In this document: in pieces, positions 33,652 to 42,335 of the stretch
Layout: each line of letters opens with the position of its first letter
Position numbering within the stretch: the first letter of the stretch is position 1
Assembly: GCA_040901765.1 (NCBI GenBank)
Contig: JBBDYG010000010.1
Span: 1-51,753, forward strand
Direction of reading: 5' to 3'
DNA length: 51,753 nucleotides
Origin: JBBDYG01 sp040901765
GTDB lineage: Bacteria; Planctomycetota; Planctomycetia; Pirellulales; Lacipirellulaceae
Notes under the pieces: generated by a model
What the model was told of the DNA's origin: nothing
Database searches by the model: none
The model's input: only the letters and a program-made list of their open reading frames with translations
Position numbers and translations under genes: made by a program

Positions 33652-34521
33652 TCACGGCGCCACAATCTCCCCATAAGTCTCCGGCCGACGGTCCCTAAAA
33701 AACTGCCACGTATTGCGGACCTCGCGAATTAAATCGAGGTCGATGTCGGCCACCACAATGTCGTCCTTGTCGCGGCAGGCCTCGGCGATGATCTGGCCCC
33801 GCGGATTGCAGAAGTAGCTCTGGCCGTAGAACTCGCCGATCCGCCACGGCTCCTCGTAGCCAGGGCGATTGATCGCGCCCACCCAGTAGCCGTTGGCGGC
33901 GGCGTGGGCCGGTTGCTCCAGCCGCCACAGGTATTCGCTTAGGCCCGCAACCGTCGCTGACGGATTGAACACGATCTCCGCGCCATTCAGCCCCAGGCAG
34001 CGCGCCCCTTCGGGAAAGTGGCGGTCGTAGCAAATGTAAACGCCCACCTGCGCATACCGCGTTTGGAACACTGGGTAGCCCAAGTTGCCGGGGCGAAAAT
34101 AAAACTTCTCCCAGAAGCCGGGGTTCACCTGCGGGATGTGCATCTTGCGAAACTTGCCGAGGTAGCTGCCATCGGCATCGATCACGGCGGCCGTGTTGTA
34201 ATAAACGCCCGCCTGCTCCTCCTCGTAGATCGGCGCCACGAGCACAATCTCGTGTTTCTTCGCAAGCTCCTGCATCAGCCGAATCGTCGGCCCATCGGGG
34301 ATCCGTTCAACCAGTTCATACCACTTCGTCTGCTGCTCGGCGCAGAAGTATGGCCCATAGAACAACTCCTGCATGCAGACGATCTGCGCCCCGCGGTCAG
34401 CCGCCTGGCCGATCATCGCCACGTGCTTGTCGATCATGGCCTGTTTGATCTTTGCTACCGGCGACGTAGCCGGCTCGCAGAGCGTTGCCTGGATCAGGCC
34501 GCCGCGGACGATTCGAGACAT
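33652..34521 (-). CDS. Beta-ureidopropionase (nitrilase superfamily)
   Basis: About 289 residues from the ATG at 34521. AGGAG lies 8 bases ahead of it, whereas the upstream ATG at 34527 is only 2 bases from that site. The enzyme hydrolyses N-carbamoyl-beta-alanine to beta-alanine, CO2 and ammonia. The Glu-Lys-Cys triad of the nitrilase fold is intact: VCMQELFYGPYFC (Glu near 52), FRKMHIPQ (Lys near 126) and VYICYDRHFPEG (Cys near 164). PSATVAGLSEYLWRLEQPAHA and GEFYGQSYFCNPRG are typical of the ureidopropionase/carbamoylputrescine hydrolase branch. The genomic setting, divergent from the MmsA-like gene and near hydA and preA, favours ureidopropionase. Carbamoylputrescine amidase is the main alternative. 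Confidence 0.87.
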   Translation of the reverse strand: MSRIVRGGLIQATLCEPATSPVAKIKQAMIDKHVAMIGQAADRGAQIVCMQELFYGPYFCAEQQTKWYELVERIPDGPTIRLMQELAKKHEIVLVAPIYEEEQAGVYYNTAAVIDADGSYLGKFRKMHIPQVNPGFWEKFYFRPGNLGYPVFQTRYAQVGVYICYDRHFPEGARCLGLNGAEIVFNPSATVAGLSEYLWRLEQPAHAAANGYWVGAINRPGYEEPWRIGEFYGQSYFCNPRGQIIAEACRDKDDIVVADIDLDLIREVRNTWQFFRDRRPETYGEIVAP

Positions 34522-34596
34522 GCTCATTACTCCTGCACTCACTGAAATTGGATGCCGCCGTTATAATCCCCCGTAGAGTAGGCTTCCAGTCTACTC

Positions 34597-34675
34597 GTAG
34601 GTCAGGCTTTCCTGCCTGACATGCCGCTGTGAAGCAGTCGATCGCAAAATTGTCAGGCAGGAAAGCCTGACCTAC
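34597..34675. repeat. 25-bp perfect inverted repeat upstream of the mmsA-like gene
   Basis: Bases 34597-34621 (GTAGGTCAGGCTTTCCTGCC...) are the exact reverse complement of 34651-34675, with a 29-base loop. A smaller palindrome, AGTAGGCTTCCAGTCTACT, precedes it. The right arm ends 16 bases before the start codon at 34692, just upstream of the GGAG ribosome site. Confidence 0.85.
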
Positions 34676-34691
34676 CGTAACGGAGAGTCCG

Positions 34692-36221
<1,530 letters not shown>

Positions 36222-36361
36222 ATGGGTTTCTTCTGAAACGCGCGACTGAAATCTAGGACATTGGGATTGCCTCAAATCCGCACTTCTCGCGAGAATGAGC
36301 CGTGCATCATTCTCACATCGATGCATTGTTGGACTGACACGAACGATGAAGGAGCGGAGAA

Positions 36362-37081
36362 GTGGCACAATTCAAATTGTGGAAGTCTGGTGCGTCTATT
36401 ACGATTCTGCTGTTCATTGGTGCTACTCAAGCCTTCTGCGGTTCGGTTCGGTATGATTTGCCTGAACTCCTCGGTGAACACTGGTTCGATGGCACTCAGA
36501 ATGGTTTCGACCCTGGCCGTACCTCTGACATCGATACACCATTTGGATTCTATTCGGTGTCCCGAGCGAGATTGGTGCTAGAAGGCGCCGTTAATGCAGG
36601 ACGAGCACACGGTGACGGGATCATTCGCGAAGCTATTGAATTCACCCTTGATCCGGCTGTGCAGCCGATGCTGAACTTCCACTATGTGCGGTCAATCTCT
36701 GATGTTCCCGACGTGGGTTCGTTTCGACTCGAGCGTATTTACACATATCCATTTACTCCCGACCCATTCCCGCTTCCGAGTCCAGACGGGTATCCGCCGA
36801 TATCGTTTAGTGTGAGCGTCCGGATTGAGCCAAGTTTCTCAACAGATATTCCGCCGCTACTTGAACCCGGCGATGATTATGGATTTCGTACTGGGGGTAT
36901 TGTCGTTGATTTGCCCATTGTCGCAACCATTACTACGGCCTATATCGTGCTGGAAGGGCCAATCATAGTGCCCGAACCGACTGGTTTGTCGCCAATACTG
37001 GTCGGTGCACTCGCCACTATTCTCAGACGGGTTGTCCGACGTCGGAGTAAGTTGCGAACCTGCCATCATGCACCGCCATGA
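36362..37081 (+). CDS. PEP-CTERM exported protein
   Basis: 239 residues from a GTG at 36362, preceded by GGAGCGGAGAA; no ATG in this frame fits. The signal peptide is about residues 10-26 (ASITILLFIGATQAFCGS). The mature part is beta-rich with no domain I recognise (segments include EFTLDPAVQPMLNFHYV and FSVSVRIEPSF). The C-terminus is a PEP-CTERM sorting signal: VPEPTGLSPILVGALATIL, then the basic RRVVRRRSKL. It should be exported and processed by an exosortase. Its stop overlaps by 4 bases the ATG of a small BrnA-like remnant, probably by chance. Third of three such proteins in the window by kind, second by position. Confidence 0.75.
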   Translation: MAQFKLWKSGASITILLFIGATQAFCGSVRYDLPELLGEHWFDGTQNGFDPGRTSDIDTPFGFYSVSRARLVLEGAVNAGRAHGDGIIREAIEFTLDPAVQPMLNFHYVRSISDVPDVGSFRLERIYTYPFTPDPFPLPSPDGYPPISFSVSVRIEPSFSTDIPPLLEPGDDYGFRTGGIVVDLPIVATITTAYIVLEGPIIVPEPTGLSPILVGALATILRRVVRRRSKLRTCHHAPP

Positions 37082-37194
37082 GAAATCGCTACGATTTCTC
37101 GAAGATGAAGGGCCGCAAGAACCCGTTCGTTAAGCATCTGAAGCTGTCGGTGACGATGCGGACTTCTGCCGTTGGGCGTTTCGCCTTGCTATAA
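37078..37194 (+). pseudogene. Truncated copy of the BrnA-like gene at 37922
   Basis: A 38-codon frame starting at ATG 37078. Its first 28 residues match the start of the intact gene at 37928: both contain YDFS-x-MKGRKNPF, and about 21 of 28 residues agree through VTMR. After codon 28 (base about 37161) the similarity ends and the frame runs into unrelated sequence, TSAVGRFALL, then stops. The DNA-binding part is lost, so it is a remnant. The break point lies just before the promoter-like sequence and toxin-antitoxin genes at 37190-37816. Confidence 0.75.
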
Positions 37195-37195
37195 T
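37190..37195 (+). promoter_or_regulatory. Perfect -10 hexamer upstream of the DUF433 gene
   Basis: TATAAT at 37190-37195 lies 38 bases before the DUF433 start codon, giving a leader of about 30 bases. No good -35 sequence sits 16-18 bases upstream; the nearest candidate, TTGGGC at 37172-37177, is too close. The module may need an activator or be read weakly. Confidence 0.35.
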
Positions 37196-37232
37196 ACCTT
37201 GTAGACCTCTCGCCCAGCACAACGGTGTTTTA

Positions 37233-37466
37233 ATGGACAACCTACTCTCCCGCATCACAATCGACCCAGCAATTTGCCACGGCAAACCGTGCATTCGGGG
37301 ACTCCGCTACCCGGTCGAGACGATGTTGGAGCTGCTCAGTTCAGGCATGACGATCGATGAGATTCTGGCCGACTACGAAGACTTAGAGCGGGACGATCTG
37401 CTCGCGGTATTGGCGTATGCGAAGCGGTTGAGTCAGAGCAAGGGATTGCAGTCGATCGGACCATGA
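37233..37466 (+). CDS. DUF433 family antitoxin-like protein
   Basis: 77 residues. The DUF433 pattern is clear: SRITIDPAICHGKPCIRGLR at the start, then YPVETMLELLSSGMTIDEIL and ADYEDLERDDLLAVLAYA. The family has a winged helix-turn-helix that binds DNA and commonly acts as antitoxin and autoregulator. Its stop overlaps the start of the DUF5615 gene by four bases (ATGA), the classic layout of a type II toxin-antitoxin pair. A TATAAT lies 38 bases upstream. The module lies between remnants of a duplicated neighbouring gene pair, so it probably entered later. Confidence 0.9.
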   Translation: MDNLLSRITIDPAICHGKPCIRGLRYPVETMLELLSSGMTIDEILADYEDLERDDLLAVLAYAKRLSQSKGLQSIGP

Positions 37467-37816
37467 ATCTTCTGGTCGATGCTCACTTGCCGCGACGAAT
37501 GGCGGGCTGGTTCGTTGCGGCCGGCTGCGATGCCATTCATACCCTGGACCTGCCGCTGGCGAACCGGACGCCTGATTGGAAAATCATCGAGACTGCTGAT
37601 CGAGACCAACGGGTACTGGCCACCAAGGATGGTGATTTCGTCGATTCTCACTTGCTGTTGGGCCAGCCGGCAAAGTTGTTGCTGGTCACCACCGGGAACA
37701 TCAACAACCAGAACCTTGAAAAACTCGCAGTGCCATTGATCTCCGCCATCATCGCGGACTTTCAGGTGCATTCGTTTCTAGAACTTGGCCCGTCGGGCAT
37801 CATCATCCGTGGGTAA
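37463..37816 (+). CDS. DUF5615 PIN-like toxin
   Basis: 117 residues. The N-terminus MNLLVDAHLPRRMAGWF gives the first acidic residue and the D-x-x-L-P element of DUF5615 proteins. LANRTPDWKIIETADRDQRV and LATKDGDFVD supply the further conserved acidic positions of a PIN-like nuclease. LLLVTTGNINNQNL is a family-typical strand with polar turn. The partner DUF433 gene overlaps at the start. The likely role is a ribonuclease held in check by the DUF433 protein. No frameshift or missing acidic residue is seen, so the module looks intact. Confidence 0.88.
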   Translation: MNLLVDAHLPRRMAGWFVAAGCDAIHTLDLPLANRTPDWKIIETADRDQRVLATKDGDFVDSHLLLGQPAKLLLVTTGNINNQNLEKLAVPLISAIIADFQVHSFLELGPSGIIIRG

Positions 37817-37835
37817 GTCATTAAGACAGAGTCCC

Positions 37836-37921
37836 ACGAGCATCTCCGCCACCCGCTGGATCGTAGAATTCCCTCACCACGGCGATTTCCGACCCGGTAA
37901 ATGGTCGGACGAGGAGGAATA
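37836..37921 (+). pseudogene. Truncated copy of the 38175 gene with ACG in place of its start codon
   Basis: Read from ACG at 37836, the frame gives SISATRW, FPHHGD and so on, matching SIYATHW and FPRHGD at the start of the intact protein at 38175 in about 12 of 17 residues. DNA identity is good over 37836-37886 and then ends. The start codon position is ACG, and the rest of the gene is missing, so this is a dead fragment. The remaining codons run into the ribosome site of the BrnA-like gene. Confidence 0.7.
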
Positions 37922-38146
37922 ATGAACATGAGAGACCATTACGATTTTTCAACGATGAAGGGCCGCAAAAACCCATTCATCAAGCAACTGAAACAGCCGG
38001 TGACGATGCGGCTCGATCGCGATACGGTGGCGTACTTCCAGTCGATGGCGGAGGAGACGGGAGTGCCTTATCAGAGTTTGATCAATCTCTACCTCCGCGA
38101 CTGCGCTATGCAACGCCGCAAGCTGCAGATGGATTGGGCACCCTAA
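37922..38146 (+). CDS. BrnA-like antitoxin, CopG-type
   Basis: About 74 residues from the ATG at 37922; a second ATG at 37928 is also possible, and AGGAGG at 37912-37917 serves either. The domain reads MKGRKNPFIKQLKQPVTMRL, then DRDTVAYFQSMAEETGVPYQ and SLINLYLRDCA. The ribbon-helix-helix pattern T-M-R-L-D followed by two helices with the L-I-N-x-Y-L-R-D motif is typical of the BrnA/CopG-type family. No BrnT-like toxin gene is adjacent; the next gene, at 38175, encodes an unrelated 153-residue protein. A degraded second copy lies at 37078. The toxin partner is either the 38175 protein or elsewhere. Confidence 0.8.
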   Translation: MNMRDHYDFSTMKGRKNPFIKQLKQPVTMRLDRDTVAYFQSMAEETGVPYQSLINLYLRDCAMQRRKLQMDWAP

Positions 38147-38174
38147 AGAAAAGCGGGGCACGTGAGCACACAGC

Positions 38175-38636
38175 ATGAGCATCTATGCCACCCACTGGAC
38201 GCTAAAATTCCCTCGCCACGGCGATACCCACACTGGCTGCGAGTGGGTGGAAGTTTGGGGCCAAGGCGTGCCGGCACATATTGGCACGCCAACTCCTGGG
38301 GAAGGTTACGAAGAGGTCGATCCTTTCGCGGACTTCTTGCCGCCGGCGGTCCCTGTTCGTGACGACGACGATGGCACCGGACTGCGGGCAATGGTCATCG
38401 TGCGGCGCGGTACGGAGAAAGTCATCCAGCAGTACGTGAATCCGTTGCTCGTTCTTTCGGGCGAGGAGTATAAGGCGATGCCGTTTGAGGAGTTGTACCG
38501 CCAGATTTGCGATGCATTGCGCGCGAACCACCCGCATTGCGTGGCCGAGAGCTACACGCCCGACGGTCAGCACCGGCTCTTGTTCTCCGATGGTTCCGAA
38601 CGCGACTTGCCCCCCGATGGTGATGATCGCGCATGA
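38175..38636 (+). CDS. Hypothetical protein paired with the BrnA-like gene
   Basis: 153 residues with a Trp-rich N-terminus: SIYATHWTLKFPRHGD, then GCEWVEVWGQGVPAHIG. It continues with an acidic proline-rich stretch, VPVRDDDDGTGL, a strand MVIVRRGTEKVIQQYVNPLL, a helix FEELYRQICDALRAN, and an acidic tail. I do not recognise the family. It follows the BrnA-like gene by 28 bases on the same strand, and both genes are present as truncated copies at 37078 and 37836 in the same order. They have been duplicated together, so they probably function together. No signal peptide or membrane helix is seen. Confidence 0.7.
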   Translation: MSIYATHWTLKFPRHGDTHTGCEWVEVWGQGVPAHIGTPTPGEGYEEVDPFADFLPPAVPVRDDDDGTGLRAMVIVRRGTEKVIQQYVNPLLVLSGEEYKAMPFEELYRQICDALRANHPHCVAESYTPDGQHRLLFSDGSERDLPPDGDDRA

Positions 38637-38657
38637 AGGTTTGCCTTCCCCTTGTTC

Positions 38658-38915
38658 CTAAACCGGAATCGCCTCGCGCTCCATTTCAAGTTTGCTGACC
38701 CGAAAACCTGCGCGCTCGACATCGCCAATCGCTGAGGTGATTGCCGCCTGCAAGGAATCGGACGCGCGGTCAAAGAGCAATTCCATTCCTTCGGCATGCC
38801 CGCGAATGGAGGCATCGGTGCATCCGGCAGCACCAAGCGCCTCGGTCGCGTCGAGGATTTCGTCATGCGTTAGCGTGTCGCCAGCCACGATTACCGAAAA
38901 CCGATAGTCGGTCAT
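38658..38915 (-). CDS. Small protein, probable antitoxin partner of the 38912-39151 gene
   Basis: About 85 residues from the ATG at 38915 with CGGAGAG ahead; the longer in-frame extension would run through the upstream gene. It reads MTDYRFSVIVAGDTLTHDEI, TEALGAAGCTDASIRGHAEG, LLFDRASDSLQAAITSAIGD and ends VSKLEMEREA. This looks like an alpha-beta fold of the sort seen in small antitoxin-like proteins, and no DNA-binding helix-turn-helix is evident. Its ATG overlaps the preceding gene's stop as ATGA, so the two are co-translated. I do not recognise a named family. Confidence 0.65.
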   Translation of the reverse strand: MTDYRFSVIVAGDTLTHDEILDATEALGAAGCTDASIRGHAEGMELLFDRASDSLQAAITSAIGDVERAGFRVSKLEMEREAIPV

Positions 38916-39151
38916 GTTAAACTCTCCGTTTGGAGCCCTGGGCAACGGTCTACCGTTCGCCGAATATCTCGGGCATGTTTTTCGGGATTTTTTGGGGTCG
39001 AGTACACCGACATCCAACACTCCCGGTGGCCAAACTGGCAATGAACGATGCCCCATGCATGGGCACGGGGGCCCGATTTCCTAACGGTCCAGCCCTGCTC
39101 TTTCGCATACTTGAGGGCTTCGCGAATGTGCTTATTGGGATGCAAAGGCAC
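38912..39151 (-). CDS. Small HicA-like protein
   Basis: 79 residues. The segment IREALKYAKEQGWTVRKSGP followed by RAHAWG is reminiscent of HicA mRNA interferases, which have a GW-x(n)-GSH-x core with one catalytic His. HREC and WMSVYSTPKNPEKHARDIRR are features I do not know from classic HicA. The downstream gene overlaps its stop (ATGA), and the toxin-first order is as in hicAB. Toxin activity is a guess from layout and a partial motif. The gene is soluble and without a signal sequence. Confidence 0.6.
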   Translation of the reverse strand: MPLHPNKHIREALKYAKEQGWTVRKSGPRAHAWGIVHCQFGHRECWMSVYSTPKNPEKHARDIRRTVDRCPGLQTESLT

Positions 39152-39235
39152 TTCCGTGTTTTCCCTAGCTGCTGGTTAAAGTAATTATACCACGCAAGTG
39201 CTGGTCGTTTTTCGCTGGTTGATAACCGCGCGAAG

Positions 39236-39460
39236 TCATCGTGGCCCGCGGCCCAGCAGTTGCAGCGCTTCCGCCCGCACCAGCGAGAGCCGTTCGCTCA
39301 GCTCGACTAAGGCTTCGAGCTCTTCGCGCTCTGTTGGTGACAATGCACCTTCGTTGTTGCGGTCCATCAACTGCTGCAACCGTCCATCGGACTTTGAGGG
39401 CAATCGCAGTTCGCCAATTGTCTCGACCCACTCCGCCGGGGCGGGGATCGTGGTGTTCAT
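39236..39460 (-). CDS. Small conserved protein, paralogue of the 10476-10691 gene
   Basis: About 74 residues from the ATG at 39460 with AAGGAG 9 bases ahead; an upstream extension to 39583 is not supported. It reads MNTTIPAPAEWVETIGELRL, then RLQQLMDRNNEGALSPTERE and SERLSLVRAEALQLLG. The N-[DE]-G-[TA]-L, E-rich helix and SLxxAEA pattern is shared with the protein at 10476-10691. It is soluble and all-helical. Function unknown. Confidence 0.65.
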   Translation of the reverse strand: MNTTIPAPAEWVETIGELRLPSKSDGRLQQLMDRNNEGALSPTEREELEALVELSERLSLVRAEALQLLGRGPR

Positions 39461-39643
39461 GGTTCTAACTCCTTGTATTGGTTGCCCGAGTGCGTCTCTG
39501 TGATTATAGTCGCCGATGTGGTAATCGAGCGATAGCCAATTCACGTGCGGTGGCGGAGGCGTCAAAAACGCTACTTGCCACAATCCCTCAGATTCGTTCG
39601 ACTACCGGACTCACCATTCTCCACTCGGAAAGGCTTTACACTC

Positions 39644-40375
39644 ATGAAACACAACCTGCGATTGGCCATTGTTTTTATTATCACCGCGTTGGTTGCACTT
39701 CCTTTCGCGTCGCGTGCCGATGAGCCCGCTCCCCCAAAAGCCTTCATCGACGGCACCGGCGCTGATTGGCGAGCGCTCGGCGAGCAAGACTTTGTGAACG
39801 TCAATGGCGATGCCGATACGTGGGCCTGGCAGGACGGCATTGCGAAATGTACCGGCCAGCCGGTGGGGGTGATTCGCTCGCAGAAGCCGTACACCAACTT
39901 CGAGCTGGTCGCCCAGTGGCGGCATGAGAAGTCTGGTGGCAACTCGGGCATCTTTGTGTGGACGGCCGAGGCCGCGCTCAAGGATCTGCCGCCGGGCAAG
40001 CTGCCACCCGGCGGCATCGAAGTGCAGGTGCTCGATCACGGCTACACCGAGCAATTTGAAAAGTCCTCCGGGAAGAAAGCCGACTGGTTCACTACCAACG
40101 GCGACGTGTTTCCGGTCGGCAGCGCGAAGATGAAGCCGTTTGAGCCGACGTCGCCCGGCGGCGAGCGCAGCTTCCCGCGCAAGAACTTGAGCAATGGCGT
40201 CGGCGAATGGAACCACTACTACGTCCGCGCGATCAACGGCGAAATCCGCCTGTGGGTCAACGGCGAAGAAGTTTCTGGCGGCACCGACTGCCAACCGGCG
40301 ACCGGGTATCTGTGTCTTGAATCGGAAGGCGCGCCGGTTGAGTTCAAGGGATTGCGCATTCGTGAGCTGCCCTAA
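39644..40375 (+). CDS. Exported DUF1080 family protein (3-keto-disaccharide hydrolase-like)
   Basis: About 243 residues from the ATG at 39644, which begins a signal peptide (RLAIVFIITALVALPFASRA). The 33-residue upstream extension is not protein-like. The concanavalin-like domain is clear: WAWQDGIAKCTGQPVGVIRS, FELVAQWRHEKSGGNSGIFV, GGIEVQVLDHGY, EWNHYYVRAINGEIRLWVNG, GYLCLESEGAPVEFKGLRIR. These are the strand landmarks of DUF1080. Some members of the family hydrolyse 3-keto-glycosides. It belongs with the exported sugar-processing genes of the window. The next gene downstream converges with it, and a hairpin made of CACGAAG words separates them. Confidence 0.9.
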   Translation: MKHNLRLAIVFIITALVALPFASRADEPAPPKAFIDGTGADWRALGEQDFVNVNGDADTWAWQDGIAKCTGQPVGVIRSQKPYTNFELVAQWRHEKSGGNSGIFVWTAEAALKDLPPGKLPPGGIEVQVLDHGYTEQFEKSSGKKADWFTTNGDVFPVGSAKMKPFEPTSPGGERSFPRKNLSNGVGEWNHYYVRAINGEIRLWVNGEEVSGGTDCQPATGYLCLESEGAPVEFKGLRIRELP

Positions 40376-40391
40376 TTCAAACGGAAGGAAT

Positions 40392-40459
40392 AACCACGAT
40401 GGCACGAAGAGCACGAAGAAAACCTACTTCGTCGTGTCCTTCGTGCCGTTGTGGTTAAA
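40392..40459. repeat. Intergenic inverted repeat, CACGAAG words
   Basis: The left arm (40392-40420) is AACCACGATGGCACGAAGAG followed by CACGAAGAA. The right arm (40427-40459) is CTTCGTCGTGTCCTTCGTGC followed by CGTTGTGGTT. They are near-complementary with a very short loop. Words repeat every 9 bases. It lies between two convergent genes, so it may terminate both. Confidence 0.78.
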
Positions 40460-40469
40460 TCGGCCATCG

Positions 40470-41240
40470 TCATAGATAGGGAAGTTCGCCTTTCTTTGCA
40501 TGGGCAAGGTTGAAGATTAGGTCCGCGAGGGCTGCGGTCAACGCGTCGAAATAGCGTTGGCCTTTTTCCGCGGTGGCGAGCGAGGGATTGCCGCTTCCGG
40601 TGTCGGGATGCGATTGCGACCACGGCCGCGGTGTCCACACCCCCGGTTGCTTGAGTCCCTCGATGGCAAATGGCACGCGCGTTCCCGGGCCTGCGTGTGG
40701 CAGCTCCACCAAATCAGGGCACAGGTGCAGCAGCAGGCTCGTTTCCAATTCGTCGGCGTGGTCGCCCGGATTCTCGAACAGAGCCTGCTTCACTTCCGGA
40801 ACCATCTCAAAGAAATTCGCGACAACGATCAGCAGCCCATGTTCCGCCTGTACGTCGCGCACGAGCGGTTGAAGCCGATTGCCGCCGTGGGCGTTAACGA
40901 TTAACAGCCGATCGATCTTCTGTCGAACGAGCGACCGCGCCACGTCGCCAAGAATTGCCAGCGCCGTGGTGGTACGGATGCTGATCGTACACGCCTGATC
41001 GAGCTGCTGCTCGTTGTTGCCGAACGGAATCGTGGGCAGCACCACGACCGCCGCCCCGCGCGCGAACGCCAATTCGGCGGCCCGCTCAGCGATTCGCGTC
41101 GCCTCGATGACATCGGTGGCGTACGGCAGGTGCCGATTGTGCGCTTCGGTGGCGCCCCACGGCAAAATCGCGACCTTGGGCCGCGACTCGGTAAGCTGCC
41201 GATGATTTGCTTCGGCCAATAAGTAAGGACGTGGCGGCAT
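40470..41240 (-). CDS. Creatininase family amidohydrolase
   Basis: 256 residues from an ATG at 41240. Metal-binding landmarks of the creatininase fold are present: ILPWGATEAHNRHLPYATDV supplies Glu, His and Asp, LLIVNAHGGNRLQPLV contributes the N-x-H-G-G-N motif, and NPGDHADELETSLLLHLCP gives the H-A-x-x-x-E-T-S motif. Members act on creatinine, or in cofactor biosynthesis (for example MftE and the formamide hydrolase ArfB). No such pathway genes lie nearby, so the substrate is open. It converges with the DUF1080 gene and precedes the aldo/keto reductase gene upstream on the same strand with a 110-base gap. Confidence 0.87.
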   Translation of the reverse strand: MPPRPYLLAEANHRQLTESRPKVAILPWGATEAHNRHLPYATDVIEATRIAERAAELAFARGAAVVVLPTIPFGNNEQQLDQACTISIRTTTALAILGDVARSLVRQKIDRLLIVNAHGGNRLQPLVRDVQAEHGLLIVVANFFEMVPEVKQALFENPGDHADELETSLLLHLCPDLVELPHAGPGTRVPFAIEGLKQPGVWTPRPWSQSHPDTGSGNPSLATAEKGQRYFDALTAALADLIFNLAHAKKGELPYL

Positions 41241-41261
41241 GATTAAGAAGTGGAAGTTGCG

Positions 41262-41362
41262 TTTGTTCGCAGATGTCGCAGATTTACTCAGGTGGATTGA
41301 ATGAATTGTAGTAGCGGCGGTCCGTCATTGATACCTTCATCTGCTCTGCGTCATCTGCGGAC
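41262..41362. repeat. Intergenic inverted repeat, CGCAGATG words
   Basis: TTCGCAGATGTCGCAGAT (41264-41281) and the right arm TCATCTGCTCTGCGTCATCT followed by GCGGA (about 41338-41362) are imperfect reverse complements. The word repeats at 9 bases. The right end overlaps the last codons of the aldo/keto reductase gene. Confidence 0.6.
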
Positions 41363-42202
41363 AAGTTCCTCGATCCGCGCGACTTCTTCTGGTTCTAACC
41401 GGAAATTGAACACATCGAGGTCGGTCCGCATGTGATCGGCATTTGTCGTGCCGGTCAGCGGCAGCATGCCGACGTCGAGTGCGAAGCGGAAGATGATTTG
41501 CTGCGGAGTTCGGCCATACTTCGCGGCAATCGGCGCGAGCGCCGGATGCACTAGCACCTCACGATTTGCAGTGAGCAACGAGAAACCTTGATACACAATG
41601 CCGTTCGCCGCGCAATACTCGCGGATTTCCCGATCCCAGCCCGTCACCGCGAAGCAGCGGTTCTGCACGAAGTGCGGCCGCACGCGGGCTTGTTGGCATA
41701 GCGCATCGAGTTGATCGAGCGACACGTTGCTCACGCCGAGTAGCCGGGCGCGGCCGCTTTCCTGAATCGTCTCCATCGCTCGCCACGCCGCCCAATCGTC
41801 CGGCCCGAGGCCGGTGCGTTGCGACGGGCCGTGCAGAACATATGAGTCAACTAATTCGGTGCCCAAATGCTCCAGCGAGCTTGCGAACGACTGTTCGACC
41901 TGCGTCGCGATCGGCGCGGCCGGATCGTATGGCAGACGATGATCCTGCCCCGGCTGGAAGGTGAACTTCGTTTGCAGGAACAATTCGTTGCGACTCACCA
42001 AACCGGCTTGAATTGCCGCGGCGATGGCCTGTCCGACCGCTGCCTCGTGGTAGTGCTTGCGCTGGTTGGCCGTATCGATCCCGCGAAAACCTTGCTGCAG
42101 CGCCAGTTCCACCAAGCCTCGCGTCGCGTCCTCTTTCCAAGCGGTTCCGTACAGGAACCGTGGGACGCGAACGCTGTCAATTGATAGATATTCGTGCGGC
42201 AT
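41351..42202 (-). CDS. Aldo/keto reductase
   Basis: 283 residues from an ATG at 42202. NADPH-dependent carbonyl reductase of the TIM-barrel AKR type. Catalytic residues can be located: Asp in FRGIDTANQRKHYHEAAVG (the Tyr is the one in HYHE), Lys in LFLQTKFTF, and His in DSYVLHGPS. LLGVSNVSLDQLDAL and FVQNRCFAV are the usual barrel strands. PLTGTTNADHMRTDLDVFNF near the C-terminus binds the cofactor phosphate. The spacing of two to three extra residues between Asp and Tyr is unusual. The substrate is unknown. It lies in the same strand run as the creatininase gene. Confidence 0.88.
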   Translation of the reverse strand: MPHEYLSIDSVRVPRFLYGTAWKEDATRGLVELALQQGFRGIDTANQRKHYHEAAVGQAIAAAIQAGLVSRNELFLQTKFTFQPGQDHRLPYDPAAPIATQVEQSFASSLEHLGTELVDSYVLHGPSQRTGLGPDDWAAWRAMETIQESGRARLLGVSNVSLDQLDALCQQARVRPHFVQNRCFAVTGWDREIREYCAANGIVYQGFSLLTANREVLVHPALAPIAAKYGRTPQQIIFRFALDVGMLPLTGTTNADHMRTDLDVFNFRLEPEEVARIEELVRR

Positions 42203-42219
42203 TGGTTAATTGGAATTGC

Positions 42220-42317
42220 ACCACGGAGGCACGGAGGACACGGAGGACATGAATATTGAATGAGGACGAAATGAAAAATAGACGCTACTGTCTCAGTGTG
42301 CTCCGTGCCTCCGTGGT
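42220..42317. repeat. Intergenic inverted repeat, CACGGAGG words
   Basis: The left arm (42220-42248) is ACCACGGAGGCACGGAGGAC followed by ACGGAGGAC: three words at 8-9 bases. The right arm (42300-42317) is GCTCCGTGCCTCCGTGGT. The outer 17 bases are perfect complements. It lies between the prolyl oligopeptidase gene and the aldo/keto reductase gene, both on the minus strand. Confidence 0.82.
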
Positions 42318-42335
42318 AAATCGAGGCTTTCGCGG

